Shown here: piece by piece, positions 43,557 through 53,049 of the stretch
Numbering within the stretch: position 1 is the first letter of the stretch
Layout of the letters: each line of letters begins with the position of its first letter
Assembly (NCBI GenBank): GCA_017450705.1
Contig: JAFSTC010000045.1
Location: 1-63,199, forward strand
DNA from: Lentisphaeria bacterium
GTDB taxonomy: Bacteria > Verrucomicrobiota > Lentisphaeria > Victivallales > Victivallaceae
Length of the DNA stretch: 63,199 nucleotides
Direction: 5' to 3'
Notes under the pieces: model-generated
Database searches by the model: none
Seen by the model: only the letters and a program-made list of their open reading frames with translations
Told to the model about the DNA's origin: nothing
Position numbers and translations under genes: made by a program

Positions 43557-44360
43557 TCAGTCGTTCTCCCAGCTTTTCATCTCGGCACAGACTTTTTTGA
43601 AGGTCTCGAGGTGTGTGCGCTTGCCGGAGTAGTCCCGGGTCTCGGGATTGACGCAGAGCGAACGCTCGCGGGCATTTGTGAGACGCCAGAGGGAACGGAT
43701 GTCCATATCCCCCTCGCCGATCGTGGCGTCGGCGTAATATTTGCCGCAGCGCTTGGGCGTGTATCCCTCGCGGGGGACGTCCGACACCTTCCAGTCCTTG
43801 ACGTGGAAATGCACGACATACTTGCGGAGGCGCTGAAACGCCTGCACGGGATCCTCCGCCGTGGCCACGTTGCCCTGATCGAAGGTGATCTTCAGGCCTG
43901 GGACCTGATCCAATATCTCGAGACACTCGTCGGCGGTGGTGATGGGGCTGTTGTGATAGCCGGTGCTCTCCAGCGTGAGCGTCACCCCGGCGCTGTGCGC
44001 CAGTTCGTACGCGCGGGCGAAATATTCGGCGTAGTGCTTGCGGTCGTCGGCGAAACCGGTCTGCGCGGCGCGGGCGAAGGGCGGCAGCATGAGCACGGGC
44101 GCGCCCAGCGTGACCGCGTCGTCGAGAGACGCCTTGAATTCGTCGAAGTAGGCCGGATCGCCGTTGATGAAGCCCCACTTGATCATGGTATGGGCGGCGA
44201 TGGGCAGTCCGCGGTCATCGCAAAGATTTTTCAGTTCCTTCGCGGTCCTGCCGTGGAGACCGATCCAGTCGATGGCCTCCATGCCGCAGGCTTGCGCGAC
44301 GGAGACGATCTCCTCAACGGGAGAATCCCCCATCATCAGCGACATCATGCAGATCCTCAT
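43557..44360 (-). CDS. Sugar phosphate isomerase/epimerase-like TIM-barrel protein
   Basis: A 267-residue protein of the AP-endonuclease-2 TIM-barrel family. Likely metal ligands are the Glu in VTLTLESTGYHN, Asp in LKITFDQGN, His in YVVHFHVKD and Glu in IGEGDMD. The absence of a signal peptide suggests cytosolic sugar or inositol metabolism. The exact substrate cannot be read from sequence. It stands alone, converging on fucI and preceded by a 165-nt spacer. Confidence 0.85.
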   Translation of the reverse strand: MRICMMSLMMGDSPVEEIVSVAQACGMEAIDWIGLHGRTAKELKNLCDDRGLPIAAHTMIKWGFINGDPAYFDEFKASLDDAVTLGAPVLMLPPFARAAQTGFADDRKHYAEYFARAYELAHSAGVTLTLESTGYHNSPITTADECLEILDQVPGLKITFDQGNVATAEDPVQAFQRLRKYVVHFHVKDWKVSDVPREGYTPKRCGKYYADATIGEGDMDIRSLWRLTNARERSLCVNPETRDYSGKRTHLETFKKVCAEMKSWEND

Positions 44361-44525
44361 TCCCGGGACTCCTTCCTTTTGCGGCTGCTTCTCAAGTCAA
44401 CGGCAATAATATAGCCGTCGTCCGCCCCGTTGTCGTTGGATTTTCAGGCAAAAAAGTGGATAAATTTGCAATTCGTGCAAATTTGTCGCATTTCGAAACG
44501 GGGGAAACGGATGGAGACGATCCGC

Positions 44526-45092
44526 TTATTTGTTCATGAAGTTGGCGATGTCGTCGCAGGCCCAATCGGTGCCGCTTTTGTAAGTCGTTGCCGTGGGTGG
44601 ATCGGCCGGAGTCGCCGCAGGAGAAACCCCGAACTGCCCGTCCGGTCCGGGAGCGATGAGATCGAACCCTGTCGTGTTGACCGCGCCGGGATAGCGGTAA
44701 CGGATCGCCCCGCCCCAGCTGTCGACGAGAGTGCTGTTTTCGATATTTTTCTTGAGTTTCTCCTGATCCAGCGGCTTGAGAAATGTTTTGAATTCTGCCT
44801 CACCGGTTCCGGTGGCATTCCATGTCGTACTTCCGAATGTAATGCTGACAATCTGGGAGTTGTTCAAAGTCATGCCGATCGTCGCATAGCCCGACGACGA
44901 CGGGTAGTAGCCCTTCTTGATTTTGAAGTTCTCGAGGGCGGCCTCAATCTGTTTGATCAGGGATTCCGTGGCGGAACGGCGGGCGGCGCCCATGGCGTAG
45001 CCGTACCCGGCAAAACCGATGGCGCCCAGCAGAGCCACGAGAGCGGTCACGACCAGAATTTCGACAAGGGTGAAACAAAAACGTCTTTTCAT
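44526..45092 (-). CDS. GspG-like pseudopilin
   Basis: A 188-residue protein with a short basic leader (MKRRFC), the type IV pilin helix FTLVEILVVTALVALLGAIG and a compact C-terminal domain. The latter ends in DLIAPGPDGQFG-type features close to GspG/PulG, including a GPDG calcium-loop-like motif. It belongs to the major type II secretion pseudopilins rather than DUF1559. The residue before the cleavage site is Cys instead of Gly. No other secretion gene is adjacent. The start has AGGAGA seven nt upstream. Confidence 0.85.
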   Translation of the reverse strand: MKRRFCFTLVEILVVTALVALLGAIGFAGYGYAMGAARRSATESLIKQIEAALENFKIKKGYYPSSSGYATIGMTLNNSQIVSITFGSTTWNATGTGEAEFKTFLKPLDQEKLKKNIENSTLVDSWGGAIRYRYPGAVNTTGFDLIAPGPDGQFGVSPAATPADPPTATTYKSGTDWACDDIANFMNK

Positions 45093-45125
45093 AACGAAAT
45101 CTCCTTGATAAACCGAACGTGAGGG

Positions 45126-45154
45126 AATATAATATGCAAACGAAGATAATTCAA
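45126..45154 (-). promoter_or_regulatory. Promoter of the GspG-like gene
   Basis: Read on the minus strand: TTGAAT (45149-45154), a 17-nt spacer, TATATT (45126-45131). It occupies the 70-nt divergent spacer with the SDR gene. Confidence 0.65.
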
Positions 45155-45164
45155 GGAAAATTCG

Positions 45165-45869
45165 ATGCAACTTGACGGAAAAAACATCCTCGTGACGGGC
45201 GGGGCCAAACGGGTCGGCGCCGTGATCGTGCGCCATCTGGCGGAAAAAGGCGCCCGGGTCGTCATCCACTGCAATACCTCCCTTGCGGAAGCGGAGACAC
45301 TTTGCGGTTCCCTGCCGGGGACGGGACACAAGGTCCTCGCTTTCGATCTCGCCCTGCCGGGCGAAGCGGAAAAACTTTTCCGGGCGGCCTCCCCGCTGGA
45401 CGCGATCGTCAGCAACGCTTCTCTTTACCATCACGGCGGCGATTACGACGAGGCGACAAAAAAAAGGCTGTACGAAGTCAATTACAGAAGTCCCCTCGCC
45501 CTCATGCGTCTGCTGACTGAAAATCCTCCCGCCGGGGGCGGCGCGGTCGTCAACGTGCTGGATCAGGAGATCCTCTCGCCCCGCGCCCGGGACAATGCCT
45601 ATCTCGAAAGCCGCCGGCTTCTGATGGCCTCCACCCTCGAATTCGCGAAAGAATATGGTCCCCTGGATCTGCGGTTCAACGCCGTGGCGCCGGGTCCCAT
45701 GCTCCCCCCCGCGGAACTGCCGCAGTCGAAGATGGAAAAAACCATATCCGCCCTCCCCCTCCGATGCCGGGTGGAACCGGACGACCTCGCCCGCGCCGTG
45801 CTCTTTCTGCTGGCGTGCGACTCCGTCACCGGCGCCGTCCTGCCCGTGGACTGCGGTCAGCACCTCTGA
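45165..45869 (+). CDS. Pteridine-reductase-like short-chain dehydrogenase
   Basis: A 234-residue Rossmann-fold SDR. The cofactor motif is TGGAKRVG, the TGx3RxG variant typical of pteridine reductase PTR1 and FolM, which bind NADPH. The catalytic Asp of that family fits NVLDQE, followed by Tyr in NAYLESRR. The Lys of the usual YxxxK is Arg here. A role in reducing dihydrofolate or dihydromonapterin is inferred. AAGGAAAA precedes the ATG. A strong terminator follows immediately. Confidence 0.75.
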   Translation: MQLDGKNILVTGGAKRVGAVIVRHLAEKGARVVIHCNTSLAEAETLCGSLPGTGHKVLAFDLALPGEAEKLFRAASPLDAIVSNASLYHHGGDYDEATKKRLYEVNYRSPLALMRLLTENPPAGGGAVVNVLDQEILSPRARDNAYLESRRLLMASTLEFAKEYGPLDLRFNAVAPGPMLPPAELPQSKMEKTISALPLRCRVEPDDLARAVLFLLACDSVTGAVLPVDCGQHL

Positions 45870-45873
45870 GCGC

Positions 45874-45907
45874 AAAAAAAAGGGAGAGGCCCGGCCTCTC
45901 CCTTTTT
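45874..45907. terminator. Bidirectional intrinsic terminator
   Basis: GGGAGAGGCC and its complement around a 1-nt centre (45882-45902), flanked by eight A before and five T after. It separates the SDR gene from the convergent polysaccharide lyase gene. Confidence 0.85.
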
Positions 45908-45928
45908 CCTACCCGGATTCCGAAAACG

Positions 45929-48900
45929 TCAGCGGACGAATTCCAGAACGGGGGGCACGCCCTCCAGGTTGAGCAGAACATCTCCGCCAGACCAGGTGAA
46001 GAAGCGCCAGACTTCCTCCTTCGAGGGATCCTCGCGGTCGACCGTGACGTCGCAGCGGGAACTGCCCTTGACGTCCTGGTTGTTCACCCACGGCAGCTTC
46101 AGCGTGGTGTTGATCTTCGATTTGACCGACCGGACTTTGCCGTCGGGCCCGATGACCACGATGCCGTACAATCCCAAGTGACAGCTGGTGTATTTGAGCG
46201 TGAAGCTCTTCACCCCGGCGGGGACCCGGACGCCGAAGAAGAGGGAGACGCCGTTGGAGAACTGCGAAACCGGTGTCACATGCGCCCGCACGGGCGTCCG
46301 GTCGGAGGTGTACACCTCCCAGTAACTGCTGATGTTGTCGGCGATGGAGACGGTGTATTTGTCCCCGGGCTTTCCCTCCAGCACGCAGCTCTTCGACACG
46401 AAGGTCCGGTCATCGACGTTTCCGCCGAAAGAGAAGACGACTTTGCCCGCCGGATCCTTCACCTCGACCTTGTACTCGGTGACTTCGCCCTTCCGCGGAT
46501 TGTAGAAATTGCGCTCGATGAAGAGCGTCGTGCGGGGGTTGGCCAGCGTCAGATCGAGGGTCATGTGTTCGGGACCGCGGAGCCGCATGAGGTGCGCCGT
46601 CTTGCCGAAATCGTCGATGAAGCCCTGAATGGAGAAATCCTTCTCCCCCGGCATCGCCTTGAGCATTTCGAAGGCGACGGGGGCGAAGACCAGATCCATG
46701 GCCAGATTCTTGCCGTCCCCGCCGGAACCCACGCCGCGCAGATTGTAAAGCCCGATGCCGCGGCGGATGATCGCCTGCCCTTCGGGATCGCCGTCCGCCG
46801 CGCTGGCGGCCAGCATCAGCATGTTGAGATTCGAGCTGGGGGCCCACATGGCCTGGCCGTCCCACTGCGCCACGTAGGGCCAGCCGACAGCTCCCGCGAT
46901 ATGGGACTTGCGCATCCAGCCCGCGGCTGCGACCAGATTCTTTTTGAGTTCCGGCCGGTTCGCCCGCAGGCAGTAGTGGTGCAGCGCCTGAATGACGATC
47001 CCCATCTGGAAGCAGCTGGTGCCGAAACCTTTTTTGCGTCCGCCGCTCAGATATCCCCGGGGCAGGTCGAAGGGCCACGCCCCGCCCTTGTCGAGAGCCT
47101 GACACTTGAAGAAGCCGTCGGCGACGGACTTGCCCGCGGCCAGATATTTTTCGTCGCCGGTGGCGTCGAAGGCCTGCATCAGGCCCTCAAGCATCCAGCC
47201 GTGACTGCGGGGATTGCCGTTGTTCCGGTAGGGACTGCCGGAGAAGCGGATGAGTTCGGAAGCCAGCAGTCTTGCGGAGTCGCCGATGTCGGCTTTGCCG
47301 CCCATGAGGAAGGCCGTGAACATGCCTCCCGACCACGAGTGGCCGTTGGTGGCCGCGGCGTAGCCCTGACAGTTGCCGCCGGTGAACCACGGCACGGCCT
47401 TGCCGCCGGGTTCGCCGCGCCGGCCCGTGTGGCCCACGCAGTGCATGTAGTTGCCGCCGATCAGATTCCAGTAAGGCGTGGCGTGGATGATGTCCACGTC
47501 GGACTGGTGCCGGGCCGTCTGCATGGCAAGGCGATAGACGTCGCGATTGCCGGTTCGGGCGAAGAGGGTCAGAAGTCCGTAGGCGAAATCATACTCGTTG
47601 TTGCCCCAGTTGCACCCGCCGCGTTCGCCAAACCAGTCGCCCAGATTGAGGAAGCCGTACTCGCGTTGGAAGGCCTTGCGCTTCAGATGTTCGTAGAAGG
47701 CGCGGATCGCCTGGTCGTCGAAGGGTTTGACCGTATCGTCGGCAAAGACCCCGCGGATGGCCCCGGTGCGGGCGTACCACGACGGGGGGATGACCGCGAC
47801 GACGTCCCGGGAAGAAACCGCTCCGCCGCTGAAGTCGAAAGTGACCTCCTCGGTGAAATTCATCCCGGCCATGAGACGGTATTTGCCCGCCATGTAGGGG
47901 AAGCGCAGATAACCGGGCAGATCGCTGTTGAACTCCTTGGACGGCTGGGGCGGGAGCAACTGGATGTCGAGCCCGTCCGCATTGCAGGCGAAGGCCTTGG
48001 GATAGCGTTTTCCCGCATCGGCCAGCGCGAAGGAAACGGTCCCGGCGGGAGATGTGAACGTATCCGTTTCGGGCATGAAGCCCTTCTTTTCGGCGCCGTT
48101 GACCGTGTACTTGAGATCGTTCCCCTGAAAGACGCCGCCGGAGGCCAGTTTCCCCGCGCCGGAGGCGAGGACAAGATGCAGAGCGTCGAGTTCGTTGATC
48201 TCCCGCTCCAGGTTGTCCGCGCGGAAGGTGACGACCGCCCGCAGGACGGGGGAGGCCGCCGAGAAGATCAGCCGCACGGTGAAGCCGCCCGCGTAGCGGT
48301 CCGAAACGAGCGTCCCGTCCAAACGGAAGGTCTCATCGTTCTCGCGGGTGACGGAGAAAATGCGGCTCTTGGCATCCCCGTCGGCGAAAAGTTTCAGGTC
48401 GCCGAAAGACTTTCCGTTCCAGACGATGTTTTTGAGCAGCGCGTCGGAATCGGGGTCGATGACGGCGGCAAGGTCCCCCGCCCGGATCATCTGCTTTTTG
48501 CCGTCGTCCGTGACGGCGGGGACAGGGGCGGGAACGGCAGAAACATCTTTTCCGCCTTTGACGGTGAAGACCGCCTTCTCATGGGCCTTCAGGGCAGTCT
48601 CGAAGGCGACGAAAGCCCACTTGACCGACTTGTCGGGCCAGAAGCCTGTGGCATAGACGGCGGCGGGGACCGCCCTGTCCTGCGCATCGAAGACGGCGAT
48701 GTTCTTCACGTTGTAAAATGATTTTTCAGGAAGCGGGAAACCGAAGCGGACGGGGGCCCGGCGGGAAATGCCGTCCTCTTCCAGCACCTCCACCGGCACG
48801 GCGAAGTCGCAGGCGGGAGCCTTTGCCGTCTGCGGACGGTCGAAGGAAGCCTTCTCGCAGTCGAGGGAGTGGAAACCCGATCCGTGGGGCGTGAAAGTCA

Positions 48901-49972
48901 TGCCCCGGTCTTTTCCGGAAAGCAGCTGGATATTCTTGTCCTGCCAGGCGACGTCGTACTTCTGGGGCTGGAGCCACCAGTCCGTTCTGCCGTACTGGGA
49001 TTCCGGTTCGGCGGCGGCGGCGCGGGCCTCGAATTCCACGGTGACGGGCTGTCCTTTCCTGACGAGGACGTTGTCCCAGAGCGGCGCCCGGTTGCACATG
49101 CGGTCCAGACCGTCGACGGTTTTGTTGACTTTTGCCCGCAGCGTGAGGGAGTTTTCCGCCCCCGTCACCTTGAAGTTGCGGAATTCGACCCACTCGGCGA
49201 TGCCGCGCACAAGAGCGCCCGCGGCGCGGCGCTGAATACAGACTTCACCGTCGAGCTGCGGGGTGAAGGAGAAAGAAAATTTCGTCCACTCCGTGCCGAT
49301 GACGGGCCGGGAGACCAGATCGATCTGCCCCGTTCCGCCGCCGAAACGAAGCGGTTTCTCCTCGCGGGCAAACCCGGCGGGCGTTGCCGCCGTCACGGGG
49401 ATGTGTCCGGCCAGACCGCTCACGCCGAAACGCAGCGCGGACTTCTTGGGCGGCATCTTGCGCTTGTATTCCTCTTTCGTGAATTTGTCCGCGGGGAAAG
49501 TCCCCTCGCGGCGGACCTTGAATTTGACCGTCACGGGAACGCCGGCCTTGACCTTGACGAAGTCGACCACGGAGTGGAAATGGCCGCAGCGCTCCTCGCC
49601 GGGGGGCAGATCTTTCGTCGCCGCGGCACTCGCGGAGTGAAAGAGCACTTCCGCGCCCGTGATGGTGACATCTTTGTAGACCATCCAGTGGTTCTCCGAG
49701 GGCTTGCTGGAGGTGCCCCGCCGGGCGATCTCCAGCTCTCCGTCCTTGTCGGAGACGAAGGTGCAGAAGTGCTCTCCCCAGTAGGGCCCCGCGCCCCGGG
49801 TGAAGATGAGATATCCGGTGGACTTCGCCCACGCCGGATGCTGCCAGGACATTTTGGGACTGCACGCCACGCCTTTGATGTTCATGCCCGCGGCACGGCC
49901 GTCGATGTCCAGTTTGATCCCCGCCGCCAGCATCAGCGGCAGAAGAAAAATCGCAAAAAAAGCTTTTTTCAT
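45929..49972 (-). CDS. Secreted exo-rhamnogalacturonan-lyase-like protein (PcRGLX/YetA-type)
   Basis: A 1347-residue protein with a signal peptide (about 1-18). N-terminal beta domains (20-390) are followed by a region starting RRAPVRFGFPLPEKSF (about 397). Here the phrases AVYATGFWPDKSVKWAFVAFE fit the RIFT-barrel domain of PcRGLX/YetA-type lyases (PL26/PL42-like). A helical toroid-like catalytic domain (about 750-1125; DWFGERGGCNWGNNEYDFAYG, HATPYWNLIGGNYMHC) precedes a C-terminal beta domain. It probably cleaves rhamnose-containing acidic polysaccharide outside the cytoplasm. It is the last gene of the regulator-pseudopilin-pseudopilin operon. Confidence 0.75.
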   Translation of the reverse strand: MKKAFFAIFLLPLMLAAGIKLDIDGRAAGMNIKGVACSPKMSWQHPAWAKSTGYLIFTRGAGPYWGEHFCTFVSDKDGELEIARRGTSSKPSENHWMVYKDVTITGAEVLFHSASAAATKDLPPGEERCGHFHSVVDFVKVKAGVPVTVKFKVRREGTFPADKFTKEEYKRKMPPKKSALRFGVSGLAGHIPVTAATPAGFAREEKPLRFGGGTGQIDLVSRPVIGTEWTKFSFSFTPQLDGEVCIQRRAAGALVRGIAEWVEFRNFKVTGAENSLTLRAKVNKTVDGLDRMCNRAPLWDNVLVRKGQPVTVEFEARAAAAEPESQYGRTDWWLQPQKYDVAWQDKNIQLLSGKDRGMTFTPHGSGFHSLDCEKASFDRPQTAKAPACDFAVPVEVLEEDGISRRAPVRFGFPLPEKSFYNVKNIAVFDAQDRAVPAAVYATGFWPDKSVKWAFVAFETALKAHEKAVFTVKGGKDVSAVPAPVPAVTDDGKKQMIRAGDLAAVIDPDSDALLKNIVWNGKSFGDLKLFADGDAKSRIFSVTRENDETFRLDGTLVSDRYAGGFTVRLIFSAASPVLRAVVTFRADNLEREINELDALHLVLASGAGKLASGGVFQGNDLKYTVNGAEKKGFMPETDTFTSPAGTVSFALADAGKRYPKAFACNADGLDIQLLPPQPSKEFNSDLPGYLRFPYMAGKYRLMAGMNFTEEVTFDFSGGAVSSRDVVAVIPPSWYARTGAIRGVFADDTVKPFDDQAIRAFYEHLKRKAFQREYGFLNLGDWFGERGGCNWGNNEYDFAYGLLTLFARTGNRDVYRLAMQTARHQSDVDIIHATPYWNLIGGNYMHCVGHTGRRGEPGGKAVPWFTGGNCQGYAAATNGHSWSGGMFTAFLMGGKADIGDSARLLASELIRFSGSPYRNNGNPRSHGWMLEGLMQAFDATGDEKYLAAGKSVADGFFKCQALDKGGAWPFDLPRGYLSGGRKKGFGTSCFQMGIVIQALHHYCLRANRPELKKNLVAAAGWMRKSHIAGAVGWPYVAQWDGQAMWAPSSNLNMLMLAASAADGDPEGQAIIRRGIGLYNLRGVGSGGDGKNLAMDLVFAPVAFEMLKAMPGEKDFSIQGFIDDFGKTAHLMRLRGPEHMTLDLTLANPRTTLFIERNFYNPRKGEVTEYKVEVKDPAGKVVFSFGGNVDDRTFVSKSCVLEGKPGDKYTVSIADNISSYWEVYTSDRTPVRAHVTPVSQFSNGVSLFFGVRVPAGVKSFTLKYTSCHLGLYGIVVIGPDGKVRSVKSKINTTLKLPWVNNQDVKGSSRCDVTVDREDPSKEEVWRFFTWSGGDVLLNLEGVPPVLEFVR

Positions 49973-49990
49973 TTCAAATGGCCTCCCAGG

Positions 49991-50719
49991 TCAGTACACC
50001 TGCTGTTTCTCGTCATCGAGATAGTTGTCGGAATTGATGAACATGGGCAGATGGGGCTGCTGCGTTGCTCCCGAACGTACGTTGCCCCCGGCATAGACGA
50101 TGTTCGTCGTTTCGTTGTGGGGACGGCCGGTGACGTTGGTCGTCGCGTCGATGGTGATGCTGTTTCTCGACAGCCCCTCGTTGCTGTTGAGATACGGTCC
50201 CATGCCGTCCCAGTTGAGCCCCATCTTGGAGGGCTCGCGGATGGCGGTGATCTTCTTTCCCGTCTTGGTCTTGTCGCGGTACATGTTTTTGTTGTGGATA
50301 TAGTTGCCGACAAAGGGCCAGAACCCGGCATTCCTGTCGTTCCAGGTCACGGTGGCGATGGAGGGACAGATGAAGATGGCAAATTTCTTCCGGTTCCGGT
50401 AGTTATTGTTGAATTCCGCCCGGATCGTGTCGAATTCGGTCAGGGAGGAGATCCCGGCGACATAGATCCCGACGTGGGCGCACCACGAGCGGTTGAGTCC
50501 GTCCCGGGCGGGAGGGAAATAGTCGCCGTTGTCGGCCACATACATACCCGCCCCCGTACCGATCTGCTTCAAATCGTTTGAACATGTAGAACTCTTCGCC
50601 CGCTCCCGCGCCTGCTGCAGCGCGGGCATCAGCATGGCGGCAAGGATCGCGATGATGGCGATCACCACCAGGAGCTCGATAAGCGTGAACGGGAAACGTT
50701 TTCTGACTTTCGCGCGCAT
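49991..50719 (-). CDS. DUF1559-type pseudopilin
   Basis: A 242-residue pseudopilin. The leader [10 protein letters not shown] is followed by [20 protein letters not shown], the polar helix [12 protein letters not shown] and a globular domain with the DUF1559 C-terminal strand [12 protein letters not shown]. The residue before the cleavage site is Pro, which normally blocks prepilin peptidase. The first 86 nt of the helix-coding region are almost identical to the neighbouring pseudopilin. It starts 46 nt after that gene and ends 18 nt before the lyase gene. Confidence 0.88.
   Translation of the reverse strand: MRAKVRKRFPFTLIELLVVIAIIAILAAMLMPALQQARERAKSSTCSNDLKQIGTGAGMYVADNGDYFPPARDGLNRSWCAHVGIYVAGISSLTEFDTIRAEFNNNYRNRKKFAIFICPSIATVTWNDRNAGFWPFVGNYIHNKNMYRDKTKTGKKITAIREPSKMGLNWDGMGPYLNSNEGLSRNSITIDATTNVTGRPHNETTNIVYAGGNVRSGATQQPHLPMFINSDNYLDDEKQQVY
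50595..50680 (-). repeat. Near-identical 86-bp pseudopilin segment, copy 1
   Basis: Encodes the pilin-like helix and start of the polar helix. It differs from copy 2 (51367-51452) at a single position that I can see. The flanking codons differ strongly. Confidence 0.9.
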
Positions 50720-50765
50720 AGCCGATCTTCTTTCTTTTACGGTTGAAGAATTTTCGAAAAGATCA

Positions 50766-51491
50766 TCAAAGAGCTTCCTGCTGATCCCATTTGCCTTTGT
50801 CGCCGACCTGCTTGAGCTTGTTGGTAGTGACGACGTTGCCGGCCAAAGCGAGCACGTTGACCGAACCGTTGTGCCGGTAGTCGACGCGCCGGCCGCTGCG
50901 GCCGTCGAAGGGATACTCGCTGTCGAAGTCCGGCTTGTAGGCCTGGGAGTAGCTGGGCATACCGATCCCGTCGATGATGTGGATGACCTTGGAGGGGCTG
51001 CGGAACTTGAGGTATTTGACGCAGTTGGGGTCTTTTGCGAGCATCCCGGACCAGGTTGTCTGCTGCGGCATGGTGTAACTGCGCCATTTCCAAAGGGTGG
51101 CGTAGTACCCGAAACACCGCTTGGCGCTGGGCGGGACAGAGGGGCAGATCATGGCCTTGGGCACATTGTCCTTCTCATAATCCCGGTAGTCGATGGATTT
51201 TTTCATGGTGTTGCAGAACCAGCTGGTCCCCACATGCCACTCCACGCTGCCTTTGTTGTCGTACTGGGTCATGCCGTCCTGGGGCATGAGCATGTCGTCG
51301 AAGGCCGCGTAATAGGCGAAGACCTGGATGCCCAGCTGCTTGAGATTGTTGACGCAGCTGGCGGTCTTCGCCCGCTCCCGCGCCTGCTGCAGCGCGGGCA
51401 TGAGCATGGCGGCAAGGATCGCGATGATGGCGATCACCACCAGGAGCTCGATGAGGGTGAAACTCTTCCTGACATTTTTCTTTGCAAACAT
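50766..51491 (-). CDS. DUF1559-type pseudopilin
   Basis: A 241-residue pseudopilin: leader [10 protein letters not shown], helix [20 protein letters not shown], then [20 protein letters not shown] and a globular domain ending in the DUF1559 strand [17 protein letters not shown] 51491 has AGGAGG six nt upstream, so the upstream 18 in-frame residues are excluded. It lies 55 nt after the GntR-type regulator and before a second pseudopilin and the lyase. Function as a filament subunit linked to export of the lyase is inferred from order. Confidence 0.88.
   Translation of the reverse strand: MFAKKNVRKSFTLIELLVVIAIIAILAAMLMPALQQARERAKTASCVNNLKQLGIQVFAYYAAFDDMLMPQDGMTQYDNKGSVEWHVGTSWFCNTMKKSIDYRDYEKDNVPKAMICPSVPPSAKRCFGYYATLWKWRSYTMPQQTTWSGMLAKDPNCVKYLKFRSPSKVIHIIDGIGMPSYSQAYKPDFDSEYPFDGRSGRRVDYRHNGSVNVLALAGNVVTTNKLKQVGDKGKWDQQEAL
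51367..51452 (-). repeat. Near-identical 86-bp pseudopilin segment, copy 2
   Basis: Partner of 50595-50680. The equivalent region of the pseudopilin gene at 22527 encodes nearly the same peptide but differs at many synonymous sites. The close match of the two copies is therefore not explained by protein selection alone. Confidence 0.9.
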
Positions 51492-51546
51492 GACGAACCT
51501 CCTTCTGTCGTTGAAAAGTTTGCGGAAAACCTGTTTGGGACTCATA

Positions 51547-52866
51547 TCAAAACTCTTTTTTTGTATATTTGAGGTAAACGCGGACCCCGGCGGCCAGCTC
51601 CCGGAGCCGGGACTCGATCTCCCCGCCCCCGGCGATGATGGAGCTGATGCCCGTGAGCACCAGATCGAAGAGCGGCGGAGAGGAAACGCTGTACTCGTTG
51701 CACAACCGCCCCATGGCGTCGCGGAAGGCGGCGTCGGCGGGATTCCCCGGCAGAAAAGCCCGTTCGAGGGAACTGCGGCGGATGGGAAGTCCGTACCGCA
51801 GTTCCGCCAGGTGGTCCTGAAATTTCTCCGACCAGAGGAACCGCATGATGCGCATGCAGAGATCCCGGTCCACGCTGCCCCGGCGCATGACGAAAAGCTC
51901 CGTGGCCTGGATGGAGCGCCCGCTGTGTTCAGGGGAGACGCCGGGCATGGGCAGAAACAGAAATCCGTCGTCGAAATCCCGGCGGATGGGACTGTAAAGC
52001 TGACGGTCCAGAACGGAGACGGCGAACCGGGCGTAATGCGCTATATCTTCCCTGCCCGAAGGCGGCGCGTCCTTGGCGGCAAGAGACCTGAAGAAAGTCA
52101 GCGCCCGCACGGTCTCCGGAGAATCGAAACAGACCGGATCGGGCTTTTCGAGACAGAAGAGTCTGCCGCCGAAACAGAGAACGAAATTCATCCACAGATA
52201 GGCGTTGGTGTTCCACGGGAAGACCCTCTCCGGCGGGAAATGCGCCCGGAGTTTCGTCATGATGTCGGCAAAATCCCGGATGCTCCAGTCGGGCCCCGGT
52301 TCGGAGCACCCCGCCTCTGCCAGCATTCGCCGGTTGCAGGCGACGATGCGGGGAGAGAAGAGAAAAGGCAGCGCGGACAGCCGCTCCCCGTGCATGAAGG
52401 GGCGCAGCTGTTCGGCATGAAACGGCGAAAGGTCGGGGAAGCACGATTTGACGAGAGGAGCAAGATCCACATACTCCCGGAACCGGGTCTGGGCCACGGC
52501 CGTTGTCACGATCTCGAACGTACCCTCTTCGCAACAAGTGCTGATGTGAAGCTCGGGGGCGGCAGAAGCCATCTCCTTTTCGAACATCCCGAGCCAGGGA
52601 AGAAACTCCCGGTGAGTGTAGAGTTTGATGCACGCGCGGATGCGCCGCGATGTCCAGTCCCCGTCCACATAAAGCCCGGATCGGGAAACGGAAACCAGCA
52701 ACCCTTCGTTGACCAGCGTATCCAGCGCGCTCTGGACCACGGGCCGGGAGATACCGAGGTGATCGGCGATCTTCCGGGACCCGGGCAGACGGGCCCCCGG
52801 CTGGAAAACCCCGCTCTCGAGATTTTCCAGCACGTATTTGCGCACCGTTTCGGATTGCTTGTTCAT
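51547..52866 (-). CDS. GntR-type regulator fused to a solute-binding-protein-like sensor
   Basis: A 439-residue one-component regulator. The winged helix-turn-helix (about 1-75) contains [31 protein letters not shown]. The remaining 350 residues resemble an extracellular sugar-binding protein of ABC transporters ([49 protein letters not shown]) but lack a signal peptide, so ligand sensing would be cytoplasmic. ATG 52866 has AGGAAA upstream. Its promoter is near-consensus with a palindromic operator between it and the start. It heads the pseudopilin-lyase operon. Confidence 0.82.
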   Translation of the reverse strand: MNKQSETVRKYVLENLESGVFQPGARLPGSRKIADHLGISRPVVQSALDTLVNEGLLVSVSRSGLYVDGDWTSRRIRACIKLYTHREFLPWLGMFEKEMASAAPELHISTCCEEGTFEIVTTAVAQTRFREYVDLAPLVKSCFPDLSPFHAEQLRPFMHGERLSALPFLFSPRIVACNRRMLAEAGCSEPGPDWSIRDFADIMTKLRAHFPPERVFPWNTNAYLWMNFVLCFGGRLFCLEKPDPVCFDSPETVRALTFFRSLAAKDAPPSGREDIAHYARFAVSVLDRQLYSPIRRDFDDGFLFLPMPGVSPEHSGRSIQATELFVMRRGSVDRDLCMRIMRFLWSEKFQDHLAELRYGLPIRRSSLERAFLPGNPADAAFRDAMGRLCNEYSVSSPPLFDLVLTGISSIIAGGGEIESRLRELAAGVRVYLKYTKKEF

Positions 52867-52889
52867 TTTCCTGTTTCCCCGCCTGTCAA

Positions 52890-52906
52890 AACTGGCTTGT
52901 CCAGTT
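52890..52906. promoter_or_regulatory. FadR/GntR-like operator overlapping the transcription start
   Basis: Perfect inverted repeat AACTGG-N5-CCAGTT, close in form to the FadR consensus CTGGTCNGACCAG. It lies just downstream of the -10 box and upstream of the Shine-Dalgarno site of the GntR-type gene, as expected for autorepression. Confidence 0.6.
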
Positions 52907-52908
52907 AT

Positions 52909-52937
52909 ATTATACCACAATGTTTTTCCAATGTCAA
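52909..52937 (-). promoter_or_regulatory. Consensus promoter of the regulator-pseudopilin-lyase operon
   Basis: Read on the minus strand: TTGACA (52932-52937), a 17-nt spacer, TATAAT (52909-52914). Both boxes match the sigma70 consensus fully. Confidence 0.85.
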
Positions 52938-53049
52938 TAGGCATTCGATCTTTTTTCCTCTTTTTTATGCCGCAAAGCGCTCACGCGGGGGAGGACTTTC
53001 CCGGATGCAAAAATGATCAGAAAAAGCATGTGATTTACGGTTTTCATGG

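Noticed and set aside
44430-45122. 230-codon plus-strand frame over the GspG-like gene
   Set aside because: Shadow of the pseudopilin gene, which has a promoter, ribosome site and pilin signature.
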